A DNA stretch of 39,790 nucleotides from JAZDJJ01 sp043804035. Its GTDB lineage: Bacteria; Bacteroidota; Bacteroidia; Palsa-948. A program made the translations under genes and the position numbers. The first letter of the stretch is position 1; the number at the start of each line of letters is the position of its first letter. The stretch covers positions 1 to 39,790 of the forward strand of contig JAZDJJ010000056.1 in assembly GCA_043804035.1 (NCBI GenBank), given 5' to 3'. Shown piece by piece: positions 25,176-34,685 of the stretch. The notes beneath the pieces were generated by a model. That model saw only the letters and a list, made by a program, of their open reading frames with translations. It was not told the origin of the DNA and ran no database searches.

Positions 25176-26156
25176 TCAGAACAAACTCCGCAAAACAATC
25201 TCTTCCTCATCAATTTCATTCATGCATTTAAAATGTTCTTTCGGACATTTTGCAAAACCAAGTTTTGTGCAAGGTCTGCATTTTAAATTTGTGATTTGTG
25301 ATTTGTGATTTGTGATTTGTGATTTTCCATAGTACGGATACATTCCGAATTCAGGAATAGTATTTCCCCAAACAGAAATGATTTCTTTCTTAAATGCAGC
25401 AGCAATGTGCATTAGTCCTGTATCGTGTGTGATTATTTTTTTTGCTTGTCTGACGAAAGATGCAGATTGATTGATATTGAATTTTCCGCAAGCATTGTAA
25501 CACAAATTAGAAATCGGTATTATGGCTTCTTTCCCTCCAAGCAGAATAATTGGCTTGTTTATTTTTTTACAGATGGAAATAATTTTTTCTAACGGTAGTT
25601 GTTTGGTTTGATATTTTGCTCCAATAACAAATCCGATATATCCGTTCCGAAAAATTTCGGGCAGAAAAGAAATATTTACCTCATCTTCTTTGGGAATAAA
25701 ATAATCAAGTCCTTTTCCATCATTCATTACTCCAAACGACTTTACAGTTTCAAAATACCTGTCAACGATGTGCATATCTGGCAGCCGATTGATTTTGAAA
25801 TTCACCATCAACCATTTTTCAATATTCAATTTTCGGAAACCTTTCCCTATTCCTTTCCGAAAGAGAGGGAAATAAAATAAAAGCCATTTTACTATGTGAG
25901 AACGTAGATTGTGGTGAAGGTCAACAATGAAATCAAAATTTTCTTTTCTTAATTCCGAAATAATTTCGGAAACATTTTTTTCTATCGTATGAATTTTATC
26001 AATGTAAGGATTACCTTTCAGAATGTCAGAAAAATTTTTCTTAGTAAGATAATGTACTTCTGCATCTTTTACCTGTTGTTTTACACAACGTATAATGGGA
26101 GTAGTTAGCACAATATCACCAATAGAAGAAAATCGTATGATAAGAATTTTAGGCAT
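25176..26156 (-). CDS. Glycosyltransferase family 9 (heptosyltransferase-like)
   Basis: This 326-residue GT-B enzyme starts MPKILIIRFSSIGDIVLTTP, the GT9 N-terminus. Its HDTGLMHIAAAF block belongs to the nucleotide-sugar site. GT9 proteins add heptose (from ADP-heptose) or other sugars to the inner core of LPS at the cytoplasmic side. A conspicuous heptanucleotide repeat (25291-25325) encodes residues ~278-289, and the C-terminal CRPCTKLGFAKCPKEHFKCM motif is read in frame only at the present repeat number. The start overlaps the pth stop by 8 bases. The substrate is unproven. Confidence 0.88.
   Translation of the reverse strand: MPKILIIRFSSIGDIVLTTPIIRCVKQQVKDAEVHYLTKKNFSDILKGNPYIDKIHTIEKNVSEIISELRKENFDFIVDLHHNLRSHIVKWLLFYFPLFRKGIGKGFRKLNIEKWLMVNFKINRLPDMHIVDRYFETVKSFGVMNDGKGLDYFIPKEDEVNISFLPEIFRNGYIGFVIGAKYQTKQLPLEKIISICKKINKPIILLGGKEAIIPISNLCYNACGKFNINQSASFVRQAKKIITHDTGLMHIAAAFKKEIISVWGNTIPEFGMYPYYGKSQITNHKSQITNLKCRPCTKLGFAKCPKEHFKCMNEIDEEEIVLRSLF
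25291..25325. repeat. Heptanucleotide repeat (GTGATTT x5) inside the GT9 gene
   Basis: Five exact 7-base units (plus partial) lie within the coding region. They are translated as a KSQITN-HKSQITN pattern. Since 7 is not a multiple of 3, gain or loss of one unit would shift the frame and change the last ~45 residues. Confidence 0.95.
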
Positions 26157-26712
26157 TGTAAGCCGACATTGTTTTTTCTACACCGATGAATGCAAAATTT
26201 TTTATTGCTTCTGTTGCCAATGCAATTTTTGGTTCAATAATTTTTAATTCTTCATCGTTCCATTTTCCAAGCACAAAATTCACTTGCCCTCCTTGGTGAT
26301 ATTTATTTCCAATTCCAAAACGTAGGCGCGCATAATTTTCTGAACATAAAATTTCATTGATGTTTTTCAATCCGTTATGTCCACCGTCACTTCCTTTTGA
26401 ACGAAGGCGAAGCATTCCGAGTGGAAGAGCAATATCATCTGTAAGCACTAGTAAATTTTTTAGAGAAATTTTTTCTTTCTGTAGATAATAATTTACTGCT
26501 TTGCCACTCAAATTCATAAAAGTAGTTGGCTTTATCAGAATAAAAATTTTATTTTTTATTTTTCCTTCGGCAGTAAAAGCAAGACGTGAAGAAGAAAATT
26601 CAGCTGATAATGAATTAGCAAAAGAGTTAACTATTTTGAAACCGATGTTGTGACGGGTGTTGTTATATTCTTCGCCAAGGTTACCAAGTCCAACGATGAG
26701 AAATTTTTGCAT
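26149..26712 (-). CDS. pth: Peptidyl-tRNA hydrolase
   Basis: This 187-residue enzyme cleaves peptidyl-tRNA released by stalled ribosomes. The catalytic histidine is H21 in NNTRHNIGFK, close to the usual H20. KPTTFMNLSGKAV, VLTDDIALPLGMLRLR and GGHNGLKNI are the family signatures. The start shares its last base with the rplY stop (coupled), and the gene overlaps the GT9 start by 8 bases, so rplY-pth-GT9 is one operon. Confidence 0.97.
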   Translation of the reverse strand: MQKFLIVGLGNLGEEYNNTRHNIGFKIVNSFANSLSAEFSSSRLAFTAEGKIKNKIFILIKPTTFMNLSGKAVNYYLQKEKISLKNLLVLTDDIALPLGMLRLRSKGSDGGHNGLKNINEILCSENYARLRFGIGNKYHQGGQVNFVLGKWNDEELKIIEPKIALATEAIKNFAFIGVEKTMSAYNA

Positions 26713-27413
26713 TATTTTTTCTTCTTTTCTTTCTTCTTTTCTTTATCTGAAGCAGGAGCAGGAGTAGGAGTAGCAGTCGCACCACCTAAAGTTGAAGTTG
26801 CAGAAGTTGCGGCAACACCTGCAGCAGGAGCAACTGCTGTGGTAGCAGCAACAGTGGTTTCTTCTACAACAACACGTGCTTTCTTAACAGCAACAATACT
26901 TGCATTTTGTTCATGCATGAAAGTAATGCCTTCGTAATTAAGATCTTTGATCCTTATATAATCACCAATCTTAAGATTTTCAATATTGATATTGATGGTT
27001 TCAGGAATTTTGGAAATGATTCCTTTCACGCGAATCTTTTTAAGTTTCTTTAGAAATTTTCCCCCTTCTTTCACTCCGACTGATGTCCCTTCTATTTTTA
27101 TCGGAATATCTATCGTAATGGGTTTGTCAGGGAATACTTCCATAAAATCAACATGCAGAATATTATCATGCACAGGATGGAATTGGATATCTTTCATAAT
27201 CACTTCGGTTTGTTTTCCTTCAATATCCAATTTTATCAAATGAACATCAGGAGAATATACAATGTCTTTAAAATCTTTTTCACTAGCAGCAAAATGTAAT
27301 TGGTTTTTTTCATTATATAGTACGCAAGGAATTTTTTTTTCTCTGCGTAATGCGTTAGCATCTTTTTTTCCAATAGTTTTTCTTATAGAACCCGAAAGAG
27401 TAATTGTTTTCAT
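26712..27413 (-). CDS. rplY: 50S ribosomal protein L25/general stress protein Ctc
   Basis: This 233-residue long-form (TL5/Ctc) L25 binds 5S rRNA. The N-terminal L25 domain (about 1-90) has SIRKTIGKKDANALRREKKI then DIQFHPVHDNILHVDFMEV. The TL5 domain (about 92-180) contains PIKIEGTSVGVKEGGKFL. Residues ~188-233 form a low-complexity Ala/Thr/Val-rich tail ending in lysine/glutamate repeats (DKEKKKEKKKK), probably disordered and variable. Confidence 0.95.
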   Translation of the reverse strand: MKTITLSGSIRKTIGKKDANALRREKKIPCVLYNEKNQLHFAASEKDFKDIVYSPDVHLIKLDIEGKQTEVIMKDIQFHPVHDNILHVDFMEVFPDKPITIDIPIKIEGTSVGVKEGGKFLKKLKKIRVKGIISKIPETININIENLKIGDYIRIKDLNYEGITFMHEQNASIVAVKKARVVVEETTVAATTAVAPAAGVAATSATSTLGGATATPTPAPASDKEKKKEKKKK

Positions 27414-27505
27414 TGTGATGTTTTTAAGTTTTAAAAATTATTTTATTTATTAAAAAATTAAAGATAGTAAATTCTCATTGTTTGTTTTTAATAGCCGAAC
27501 AAGTA

Positions 27506-28204
27506 TTAATCCCTTCTTCTTCCCATCAACAGCATAATAAAGTAAAGCAAGTTGGCAAGAGAAGCAAGTGCTGCTACTAAATAAGTTTTTGCTGCCCAAT
27601 TAAGTGCATCTTTTGCTTGTTCGTGTTCAGTTCCCCTCGTAATATTAGAAGTGTTCAACCATACGAGAGCACGTTTGCTCGCATCAATTTCCACAGGAAG
27701 AGTTATCAAACTGAACACCGTTACCATTCCCTGACAAATAATAATTAGCACAAGCATCTGATTGAATAATTGATACGAAAAGGCAAGAAATATACTTGCG
27801 ATAAAAATAAAATTCATTGCTTTTGCACTAATGTTTACTACAGGAACAAGTGCTGATCGCATTTGCAACCATGAATAAGCAAAAGCATGTTGAACAGCAT
27901 GTCCGCATTCGTGTGCAGCAACAGCAGCAGAAGCAACATTTCTGCCTTCATATACATCATGACTAAGATTAATTGTTTTTGTCAATGGATTATAGTGGTC
28001 AGTAAGTTTTCCTTCTACCGAAGTTATTTTTACATCCATGATTCCATTATCACGAAGCATTTTTTCGGCAACATCTTTTCCACTTAATCCAGAAGAAAGA
28101 TTTTTTTGTGAATACTTAGTGAATTTTTGTTTAAGTCGGTTGCTCACTAATAAGCCGATGCCCATGAATACCAACGTTATTACCATCAAGATAGGATCAA
28201 ACAT
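27506..28204 (-). CDS. Zinc metallopeptidase, YugP family
   Basis: This protein of about 232 residues from the ATG MFDPILMVITLVFMG (upstream non-ATG starts are possible) has an N-terminal membrane helix (about 5-22). It then has the zinc motif HECGHAVQ (H98-H102) and two or three more C-terminal hydrophobic segments (NFIFIASIFLAFSYQ, MLVLIIICQGMVTVFSLITL, LVAALASLANLLYFIMLLMG). YugP (DUF2147-unrelated, PF04298) is a predicted neutral membrane zinc peptidase of unknown substrate. Stand-alone gene. Confidence 0.85.
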   Translation of the reverse strand: MFDPILMVITLVFMGIGLLVSNRLKQKFTKYSQKNLSSGLSGKDVAEKMLRDNGIMDVKITSVEGKLTDHYNPLTKTINLSHDVYEGRNVASAAVAAHECGHAVQHAFAYSWLQMRSALVPVVNISAKAMNFIFIASIFLAFSYQLFNQMLVLIIICQGMVTVFSLITLPVEIDASKRALVWLNTSNITRGTEHEQAKDALNWAAKTYLVAALASLANLLYFIMLLMGRRRD

Positions 28205-28374
28205 TTTTTGTAAATAGTATTTGTTAATTGTAATTGACTGCAAATTTAATTTTTTTTCAAAAACAAGTAGGAAAAAAAATATGCCCTCAAATTTCTAACA
28301 CAACTTTTCGTGGTTAATGGTTTGGTGTAGAAGTAGGTATTTTTTTTAATTTCACAAATAACTTTATTTTGTTG

Positions 28375-28517
28375 AGGGCAGTTCTAAAAATACAAATAAA
28401 CGTCATTGCGAAGGAGGAACGACTGAAGCAATCTGTTCTTTTCATGTAGAAATAGAGATTGCTTCCTGCTTCGTGCCTCGCAGTCGCAATGACGAAATCA
28501 ATTTTTGGAACCGCCCT
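28375..28517. mobile_element. AGGGCAGT-ended palindromic mobile repeat, copy R6
   Basis: The ends are AGGGCAGTTCT and GGAACCGCCCT (imperfect inverted repeat). The inner core at about 28401-28494 is CGTCATTGCGAAGGAGGAAC to TCGCAATGACG, nearly identical to 39672-39764. It has no coding capacity. It lies in the divergent spacer before the peptide-binding lipoprotein gene. 28244-28374 and 28518-28634 hold no gene I can see. Confidence 0.75.
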
Positions 28518-28634
28518 TAAGATTTAACCGTGAATAGTAACTAAAAAAAGTGTGTTAATAAAACTGTTTATATTTATACTTTGTAATTTTTTTGTAAAAT
28601 AGATTTCATAACATTATCATTAAAAAAAAACATT

Positions 28635-30269
28635 ATGAAAAAAATCTTTTCTTTTTATTTTCTTATTTTTCTTTTTGCCGCTTGCGGCTCACCAAATGCT
28701 GATAACTCCAAGAAGAAAATCTTTCATTACAATGAATCGGGGGGCATCACTTCACTAGATCCTGCTTCTGCAAAGACAGTGGAAAACATTTGGGCGGTGA
28801 ATCAAATTTTCAATGGACTTGTTTATCTCAACGATAATTTAGAAGTCATTCCCTGTATTGCCAAACGATGGGTGATTAGCGACAGTGGAAAGGTTTATAC
28901 TTTCTATTTACGTAATGATGTTTATTTTCATGACCATCCAAAATTTCCGAATGGTAAAGGAAGAAAAGTGGTGGCTCAGGATTTTGTGCTTTCATTTTTT
29001 CGTCTGATGGATATGGACGAAGAACAATCGGCAAAATATCTTTTCTCAAACATTGCCCGCGATGAGCGCAGCGATTTTCTCGGGTTCAGCGCACCGAACG
29101 ATACTACCTTCCAGATATTTTTACAAAAACCATTTCCACCTTTTATGAACATCCTCACCATGCAATATTGCTCTGTGATTCCGAATGAAATTGTTTTGCA
29201 ATATGGTCCGGATTTCAGAAGAAATCCTATTGGCACAGGACCTTTTAAGTTTAAGGTATGGGAAGAAGGAACAAAACTTGTTTTAGAAAAAAATGAAAAT
29301 TATTTTGAAAAAGAAGGCAACCGGCAATTGCCTTATCTTGATGGCATCACAGTTTCATTCATCAAAGACAAACAAAGTGCATTTCTTGAATTTGAGAAAG
29401 GCGATGCCGATATGCTTTCGGGTGCCGATATGATGAACATTGATCTTATCCTTGACAAAAACGGAAAACTTAAAAAAGAATATGAAGGCAAATTTAACAT
29501 GCAAACTGGTCCTTATCTGAAGACCGACTATCTTGGTTTTTTGTTAGATGAGGACTCCGCCATTGTGAAAAAAAGTTCACTACGCATAAAAGAAGTAAGA
29601 CAAGCAATTGGTTATGCAATTGACAGAAAAAAAATTGTGGAGCATCTGCGCAACAGCATCGGTACTGCTGCTACTAATGGATTTATTCCTAAAGGAATGC
29701 CATCATTTGATACTTTACTACAGGGATATTATTATTCTCCCGACAAAGCATCGCATCTGCTTGCAAAAGCCGGGTTCCCGAAAGGAAAAGGAATGGAAGA
29801 AATTATTTTGCATGTTACTGAGCAATATCTTGAACTGAGCCAATACATAGAGCACGAACTAGAGGAAATAGGCATACCGATTACCATCAATCTCAATCGC
29901 CCAATCATACAAACAGAAATTATTGCAAATGCAAAAGTGAATTTTTTCCGTAAATCCTGGGTAGGCGATTATGCCGATGCCGAAAATTTCTTTGCCTGTT
30001 TTTATAGCAAAAACTTTTCACCTAAAGGACCTAACTATACGCATTTTATCAACAAAAGATTCGATAATCTTTTTGAAAAAGCTCTGAACGAACCTAATGA
30101 CGATATGCGTTTTAAGATATATAAAGAAATGGATAAAATACTTTTTGAGGAAGCACCAATCGTTCCACTCTTTTATGACCAGGTGTTCCGACTTGTACAA
30201 AATAATGTGGAAGGACTCACTATAAATCCAATGAACCTTTTGAATTTGAAGAGAGTGAAAAAGAAGTAA
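28635..30269 (+). CDS. Peptide/oligopeptide-binding lipoprotein (OppA/DppA type)
   Basis: This 544-residue protein of solute-binding family 5 has a lipoprotein signal with a lipobox ending FAAC (C17). ITSLDPASAKTVENIWAVNQ and NGKGRKVVAQDFVLSFFRLM then YAIDRKKIVEHL are typical of the fold. It delivers peptides or similar ligands to an ABC importer. No permease or ATPase genes lie adjacent, so the partner is elsewhere, or the protein acts alone, as some Bacteroidota versions do. Confidence 0.9.
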   Translation: MKKIFSFYFLIFLFAACGSPNADNSKKKIFHYNESGGITSLDPASAKTVENIWAVNQIFNGLVYLNDNLEVIPCIAKRWVISDSGKVYTFYLRNDVYFHDHPKFPNGKGRKVVAQDFVLSFFRLMDMDEEQSAKYLFSNIARDERSDFLGFSAPNDTTFQIFLQKPFPPFMNILTMQYCSVIPNEIVLQYGPDFRRNPIGTGPFKFKVWEEGTKLVLEKNENYFEKEGNRQLPYLDGITVSFIKDKQSAFLEFEKGDADMLSGADMMNIDLILDKNGKLKKEYEGKFNMQTGPYLKTDYLGFLLDEDSAIVKKSSLRIKEVRQAIGYAIDRKKIVEHLRNSIGTAATNGFIPKGMPSFDTLLQGYYYSPDKASHLLAKAGFPKGKGMEEIILHVTEQYLELSQYIEHELEEIGIPITINLNRPIIQTEIIANAKVNFFRKSWVGDYADAENFFACFYSKNFSPKGPNYTHFINKRFDNLFEKALNEPNDDMRFKIYKEMDKILFEEAPIVPLFYDQVFRLVQNNVEGLTINPMNLLNLKRVKKK

Positions 30270-30398
30270 TAAAACAATGGCAATTTATTTGGTTGTCAAA
30301 CATAGACATACTGTAAAATAACAAAAAGATAAAGAAAAAACATTTGTTTTTGAATAGATTTTACTGCTCTTTAAACTTGAATTCAACACAACCGATTT

Positions 30399-31046
30399 AT
30401 GCATGAAATTTGGGAATTTTTAAAAACACTCGTCAATCCTGAGTCAATCATAATGTATGGCGGATTGGCATTATTGCTTTTCGTCATCTTTGCCGAAACA
30501 GGATTGATGGCAGGATTCTTTTTGCCGGGAGATTCACTCGTGTTTATTTCAGGTCTCTTTTGCGGAACAAAACCAGAACTTCTCGGTGTGGAAATATACA
30601 CTCTTATTCTTGCTTTGTGTATTGCCGCCATCATAGGAAATGTTTCGGGCTATTACTTTGGAAAGAAGATTGGTCCTGCTCTTTTCACGAAAGACGATAA
30701 TATCATTTTCAAAAAACGTTATATTGAGATAACACGAACTTTTTACGACAAGCACGGAGGAAAATCACTTGTGCTTGGCAGATTTTTTCCTATCATCCGT
30801 ACTTTTGCTCCCATCCTTGCAGGAGTAATACAAATGGATTTTAAAATATTCATGACGTATAATATTGTTGGCGCTTTACTTTGGATTCCTACACTTTCTT
30901 TACTCGGTTTTTTTCTGGGAGAAATCATTTGGGTGCAGAACAATCTGAAGTGGATAGTTATCTTCCTGATTATTGTTACTCTGATTCCTATTATCGGTAC
31001 CATAAAAAAAGAAAAAGTAAATAACAAAAGAATTCCCTTGAAATAA
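30399..31046 (+). CDS. DedA family membrane protein (VTT domain)
   Basis: This 215-residue protein has about four to five hydrophobic stretches and the family signature ETGLMAGFFLPGDSLVFISG, then GKSLVLGRFFPIIRTFAPILAG. Such proteins are lipid scramblases or transporters of the inner membrane (for example, undecaprenyl-phosphate or phosphatidylethanolamine flipping). The role in this organism is unknown. It precedes the exbB operon by 102 bases. Confidence 0.92.
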   Translation: MHEIWEFLKTLVNPESIIMYGGLALLLFVIFAETGLMAGFFLPGDSLVFISGLFCGTKPELLGVEIYTLILALCIAAIIGNVSGYYFGKKIGPALFTKDDNIIFKKRYIEITRTFYDKHGGKSLVLGRFFPIIRTFAPILAGVIQMDFKIFMTYNIVGALLWIPTLSLLGFFLGEIIWVQNNLKWIVIFLIIVTLIPIIGTIKKEKVNNKRIPLK

Positions 31047-31148
31047 ATAATACCAATGTTCGTTTTTCTTTTCTGTCAATTAAAATAATTTTTATATGTT
31101 TGCCATCAATTTTTTATTAGCATTATTAACTTTTAACTTTTATATACT

Positions 31149-31943
31149 ATGAACAAGAAAAAATTTTCAATGGGCAATTCAATTATTATCCTGATAACTA
31201 TAATCATCGGATGGATAATTTTCTTCTTTGTGCTTGGTAATCCTGCCAACTTTGAAGAAGGAGATCCGAGCAAACATCCCTTGCAGGGAAATCTGATGGG
31301 CATCATGTATAAAGGAGGATTTATTGTTCCTTTCCTGCTTGCAGTTAATCTCACTGTAATTGCTTTTTCCATTGAGCGAATGATTACTCTTGCTAAAGTT
31401 AAGGGGAAAGGAAGCGTGAAATTATTTATTCAGAACATTCGCAATTTTATTTCTAATGGACAAATGGACGAAGCTATTGAAGAATGCGACAAGCAGAAAG
31501 GTTCCATCGCAAATGTTATCCGCAATGGGATTATAGAATTACAAAGAGCAGAAAAAGATAGTTCCACTGACAAAAAAGAAAAAATTACCGCAATACAAAA
31601 AGGGCTAGAGGAATCCACTGCTCTTGAACTTCCTATGATGTCAAAAAATCTTGTGATACTTTCTACTTGCGCATCTATTTCGGTTCTCATTGGTCTTATA
31701 GGAACAGTTATCGGTATGATACGTGCATTTAGTGCTATGTCGCAAGCGGGCGCTCCTGATACAGTGGCTCTTGCTACAGGAATTTCTGAAGCACTTGTTA
31801 ATACACTCTTTGGAATTCTTGGCTCAACGCTTGGTATAATCTTTTATAATTATTTTAGTTCAAAAGTAGATGCACTTACATTTGCTATTGATGAAGCAGG
31901 ATTCAGCATCGTGCAGACATTTGCAGCAAAACATATAAAATAA
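31149..31943 (+). CDS. exbB: MotA/TolQ/ExbB proton channel protein
   Basis: This 264-residue inner-membrane protein has an N-terminal helix (SIIILITIIIGWIIFFFV), a second helix (GFIVPFLLAVNLTVIAFSIER) and the two C-terminal helices around SISVLIGLIGTVIGMIRAF and ALVNTLFGILGSTLGIIFYN, the ExbB signature. It forms the pentameric proton channel with ExbD that energises TonB. First gene of exbB-exbD-[insert]-exbD-tonB. Confidence 0.93.
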   Translation: MNKKKFSMGNSIIILITIIIGWIIFFFVLGNPANFEEGDPSKHPLQGNLMGIMYKGGFIVPFLLAVNLTVIAFSIERMITLAKVKGKGSVKLFIQNIRNFISNGQMDEAIEECDKQKGSIANVIRNGIIELQRAEKDSSTDKKEKITAIQKGLEESTALELPMMSKNLVILSTCASISVLIGLIGTVIGMIRAFSAMSQAGAPDTVALATGISEALVNTLFGILGSTLGIIFYNYFSSKVDALTFAIDEAGFSIVQTFAAKHIK

Positions 31944-32007
31944 ACAGCCGTTATTCAATAATTATTTATTGTAAATATAAAACAATCAAATGACCAATAA
32001 TTAATTT

Positions 32008-32655
32008 ATGTCAAAGATAAAATTACCACATGGTTCTCCTTCGCTTGACATGACTCCAATGGTGGATTTAGCATTCTTGCTTGTTACATTTTTTATTCTT
32101 ACTGCTAACTTCCGTGCCGATGAACCTGTAATAGTTGATACTCCTTCTTCGCACTCCGAAAAAATTCTTCCTGATAATGTGATGCTTGTAACAGTTGATA
32201 CAGGCGGACGTGTGTTTTTTCACATAGATGGGGCTGCTGTAAAAAAAGAACTTCTTTTGAAAATGGGACAGAAGTATGGATTTTCTGCTTTAATCACAGA
32301 AAATGATATAAAACGTTTTACAATTATAAATGCTTTCGGTGTTCCTATAAATCAACTGATAGATTATATCAGAGGTGATGAAAAGACAAGAAAAAAAATG
32401 GATGCAAGCACATTGGGTATTCCCAAAGATTCTATAAATAATCAATTAGGCGACTGGATTGCTTATGGATGGAATGAAAAACAAATTTTCCAACAGCAAA
32501 AATCCATTCCAAAAGATAATTGGTGCAGAATCGCTATTAAAGCAGATGGCAAAACAAATTACAAAGTGATAAAAAAAGTGATACAGATTTTTCAAGATAG
32601 AAATTTAAATAGTTTCAATCTTATCACTAATATGGAAACAGAACAAATTGAATAA
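32008..32655 (+). CDS. exbD: ExbD/TolR biopolymer transport protein (first copy)
   Basis: This 215-residue protein has one N-terminal membrane helix around DMTPMVDLAFLLVTFFILT; D49-type proton-path aspartate lies in MVDLAF. A C-terminal periplasmic domain is present (CRIAIKADGKTNYKVIKKVI). It works with ExbB to drive TonB. It lies 64 bases after exbB, whose spacer (ATTCAATAATTATTTATTG) resembles the flanks of the insertion downstream. The second exbD is 2.2 kb on. Confidence 0.92.
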   Translation: MSKIKLPHGSPSLDMTPMVDLAFLLVTFFILTANFRADEPVIVDTPSSHSEKILPDNVMLVTVDTGGRVFFHIDGAAVKKELLLKMGQKYGFSALITENDIKRFTIINAFGVPINQLIDYIRGDEKTRKKMDASTLGIPKDSINNQLGDWIAYGWNEKQIFQQQKSIPKDNWCRIAIKADGKTNYKVIKKVIQIFQDRNLNSFNLITNMETEQIE

Positions 32656-32664
32656 CAAACAGAT

Positions 32665-32672
32665 GTCATTCA
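32665..32672. repeat. Left copy of 8-base direct repeat GTCATTCA flanking the insert
   Basis: GTCATTCA recurs at 34775-34782. The two copies bracket 2.1 kb containing the ATPase, the PIN-like gene and MITE copy R4. The flanking bases left of the first and right of the second resemble the exbB-exbD spacer. Confidence 0.5.
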
Positions 32673-32770
32673 ATAGTTATGTGCTATGCTGACGCTTTGA
32701 TTGATAGATAGTACTAAAATTAAAAATGACAAAAAAATCCGCCTTTGCAACTTGACAATTAGACATTAAA

Positions 32771-34006
32771 ATGATAACAAATCTAAACATACAGAATTTT
32801 AAAAGTTTAAAAAAAGCGGAGTTGCCTTTGGGTAAAATTACTGTTATGATTGGTGCAAACAATAGCGGTAAATCAAGTTTTATTTATAGTTTGCTTGCTC
32901 TTAAAAATACAATTTCAAATCCCAATCAAAGCATTGATGCCTGTCTGACTTTACCATTCATCAATCTCGGAGGTTTCCATCAAACTGTTTTTAGTAAAGA
33001 TGAAAGTCGGAATATTATTTTAGAAATTATTGCCAGTGATAATGACATAGAAGTTGGTTATAAACTTTCTATTGGAAAAATTACATCTTTTCTAGAAATA
33101 AAATCTATCAAGCCGTTTCAATTTAATACAAAATTAGAAATTGCGTTTCCTTATCCTGCTAACAAAAAACAATCCTTTGAATTTGAAAGTGGTAATTTGC
33201 AGGTGAAGTATGATTGGAATGGAATAACTGCTAATATTCTTAATGTTTCAACTGCCGGTTCTATTGAAAATCCTGCTGATGTTTCTCAAACAAAAATTAT
33301 TAACGAAGCAACTGCCATACTGAAAAGAATTTTTCAGTTACCGTTAATTGAATTTGCTAAAATTGATTTTGTCCCCATACGCAGAGGTTTTTCTCAACCT
33401 TACTTTAATCCTGTTCCTTTACAATCTCAAATTTCAACCGAATCTGAAATCGCTTCTCTTTTAGCAAACGATAGAGATTTAGCGGGCAAAGTAACATTCT
33501 ATCTTGAGAAAATTGTTGAAAGAACTTTTTCTGTATGGACTACACCGGGAACTACAAATTTTTATTTGCAAACCCTGGATAAAAAAAATGGATTTACTGC
33601 TGACCTTGTAAATGAAGGATTAGGAACAAATCAATTAGTAACTATTCTTGCCAAGATAATGCAGAAGAACAATAAGTTTATTTGTATTGACGAACCTGAA
33701 ATTCATTTGCATCCGACAATTATTGACAAACTTGTTTCTGTATTGATAGAAATGGCTGAAAATGAAGACAAACAATTTTTAGTTTCAACTCACAGCGAAC
33801 ATTTTATTACTTCACTTTTATCAAATGTTGTTAATGGAAAAATTAAAAATGAAGAAGTCAGAGTTTATTATTTAAACAAAACAAGAAAAGAAACAACAAC
33901 TGAATATCAGGAGATAAATACTGACGGACAAATAAAAGGTGGGTTGAAAAATTTTTATCAAACGGAATTAGATAACTTATCAACATTTTTCAAAATCACT
34001 GATTAA
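32771..34006 (+). CDS. OLD/RecF-like AAA ATPase (putative defence ATPase)
   Basis: This 411-residue ABC-type ATPase has Walker A GANNSGKSS (28-36), a degenerate signature NEGLGTNQL (about 277-285), Walker B FICIDEPEIHLHP (D307, E308) and a switch histidine in LVSTHSEHF (H341). The order and spacing are those of AAA_15/AAA_21 ATPases, as in OLD, Septu PtuA and PARIS AriA. There is no TOPRIM domain or coiled coil of RecN/SMC length. The PIN-like gene starts 5 bases after its stop, so both are made together. It probably senses an infection signal and controls the partner; that is inference. It is inserted in a TonB operon. Confidence 0.85.
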   Translation: MITNLNIQNFKSLKKAELPLGKITVMIGANNSGKSSFIYSLLALKNTISNPNQSIDACLTLPFINLGGFHQTVFSKDESRNIILEIIASDNDIEVGYKLSIGKITSFLEIKSIKPFQFNTKLEIAFPYPANKKQSFEFESGNLQVKYDWNGITANILNVSTAGSIENPADVSQTKIINEATAILKRIFQLPLIEFAKIDFVPIRRGFSQPYFNPVPLQSQISTESEIASLLANDRDLAGKVTFYLEKIVERTFSVWTTPGTTNFYLQTLDKKNGFTADLVNEGLGTNQLVTILAKIMQKNNKFICIDEPEIHLHPTIIDKLVSVLIEMAENEDKQFLVSTHSEHFITSLLSNVVNGKIKNEEVRVYYLNKTRKETTTEYQEINTDGQIKGGLKNFYQTELDNLSTFFKITD

Positions 34007-34011
34007 AAAAT

Positions 34012-34473
34012 ATGGAATTTGTTGTCAACGAATGGCTACCAGAATATTTTAGACACGATGCCTCTGATGAAGAAAAAGAAAAACTTAAAAAATTTCTCAA
34101 CAAATTTATGGTTGAGAAAGACAAATTATTTGTGAGAAAAGGGAGTGAGTTTTTAAGAAAAATTCATAGATATAAGAAAGATTATCAATATAACATTAAG
34201 GTATATAATGAAATTGGAAAATTCATCGATAATATTTTACGTGACAGTGATAGATGTTTCTTTGTAGATGATGATGAGTTTGAATTACCGGATACGATTA
34301 TAGATAAACTGACCAAAGGCGGAAATACAATCAGCGATAAATATTTATTTGAAGCAGCAATAATGACAACAACAAAAACAATTATTACAACTGATGTAAA
34401 ACTGAAAACATTTATGATAGACGAAAAGACATTCACAATAAAATTGCTTGACGACTTTTTAATGAACTATTAA
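34012..34473 (+). CDS. PIN-like putative nuclease partner of the ATPase
   Basis: This 153-residue protein has no signal or membrane segment. The pattern fits a PIN-like (VapC-type) fold. A short N-terminal strand ends FVVNEWLPEYF, with E7/E11 where the first catalytic aspartate normally sits. ISDKYLFEAAI follows (D109, E114), and the C-terminal strand and loop are TKTIITTDVKL (D128). PIN domains cut RNA using a cluster of acidic residues. The unusual N-E in place of D-T-N means activity is uncertain. MITE copy R4 begins 4 bases after the stop. The fold call is from pattern only. Confidence 0.6.
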   Translation: MEFVVNEWLPEYFRHDASDEEKEKLKKFLNKFMVEKDKLFVRKGSEFLRKIHRYKKDYQYNIKVYNEIGKFIDNILRDSDRCFFVDDDEFELPDTIIDKLTKGGNTISDKYLFEAAIMTTTKTIITTDVKLKTFMIDEKTFTIKLLDDFLMNY

Positions 34474-34476
34474 AGA

Positions 34477-34663
34477 TAGGACTTACGCAAACATTCATTT
34501 ATAAACTAAAATTTATGCCACCAAGACACAAAGACACCAAGTTTTTGCTTTGCAAGAGAATAATTCGCAAGAATTTCTTTGGTTCGGCTTGGCTCACCAA
34601 CCTTGTGAATCTTTGTGCCTTGGTGACTTCGTGGCAGAATAAGAAAACTCTGCGTAAGTCCTA
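34477..34663. mobile_element. MITE-like element, copy R4 (core type C)
   Basis: The ends are TAGGACTTACGCA and TGCGTAAGTCCTA, a perfect match. The core differs from all other copies: CACCAAGACACAAAGACACC on the left and CTTTGTGCCTTGGTGACTTC on the right, complementary enough to fold into a long hairpin. It lies immediately after the PIN-like stop codon and could terminate that transcript. Confidence 0.8.
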
Positions 34664-34685
34664 AAAGAATAGAAAGCAACAAAAT

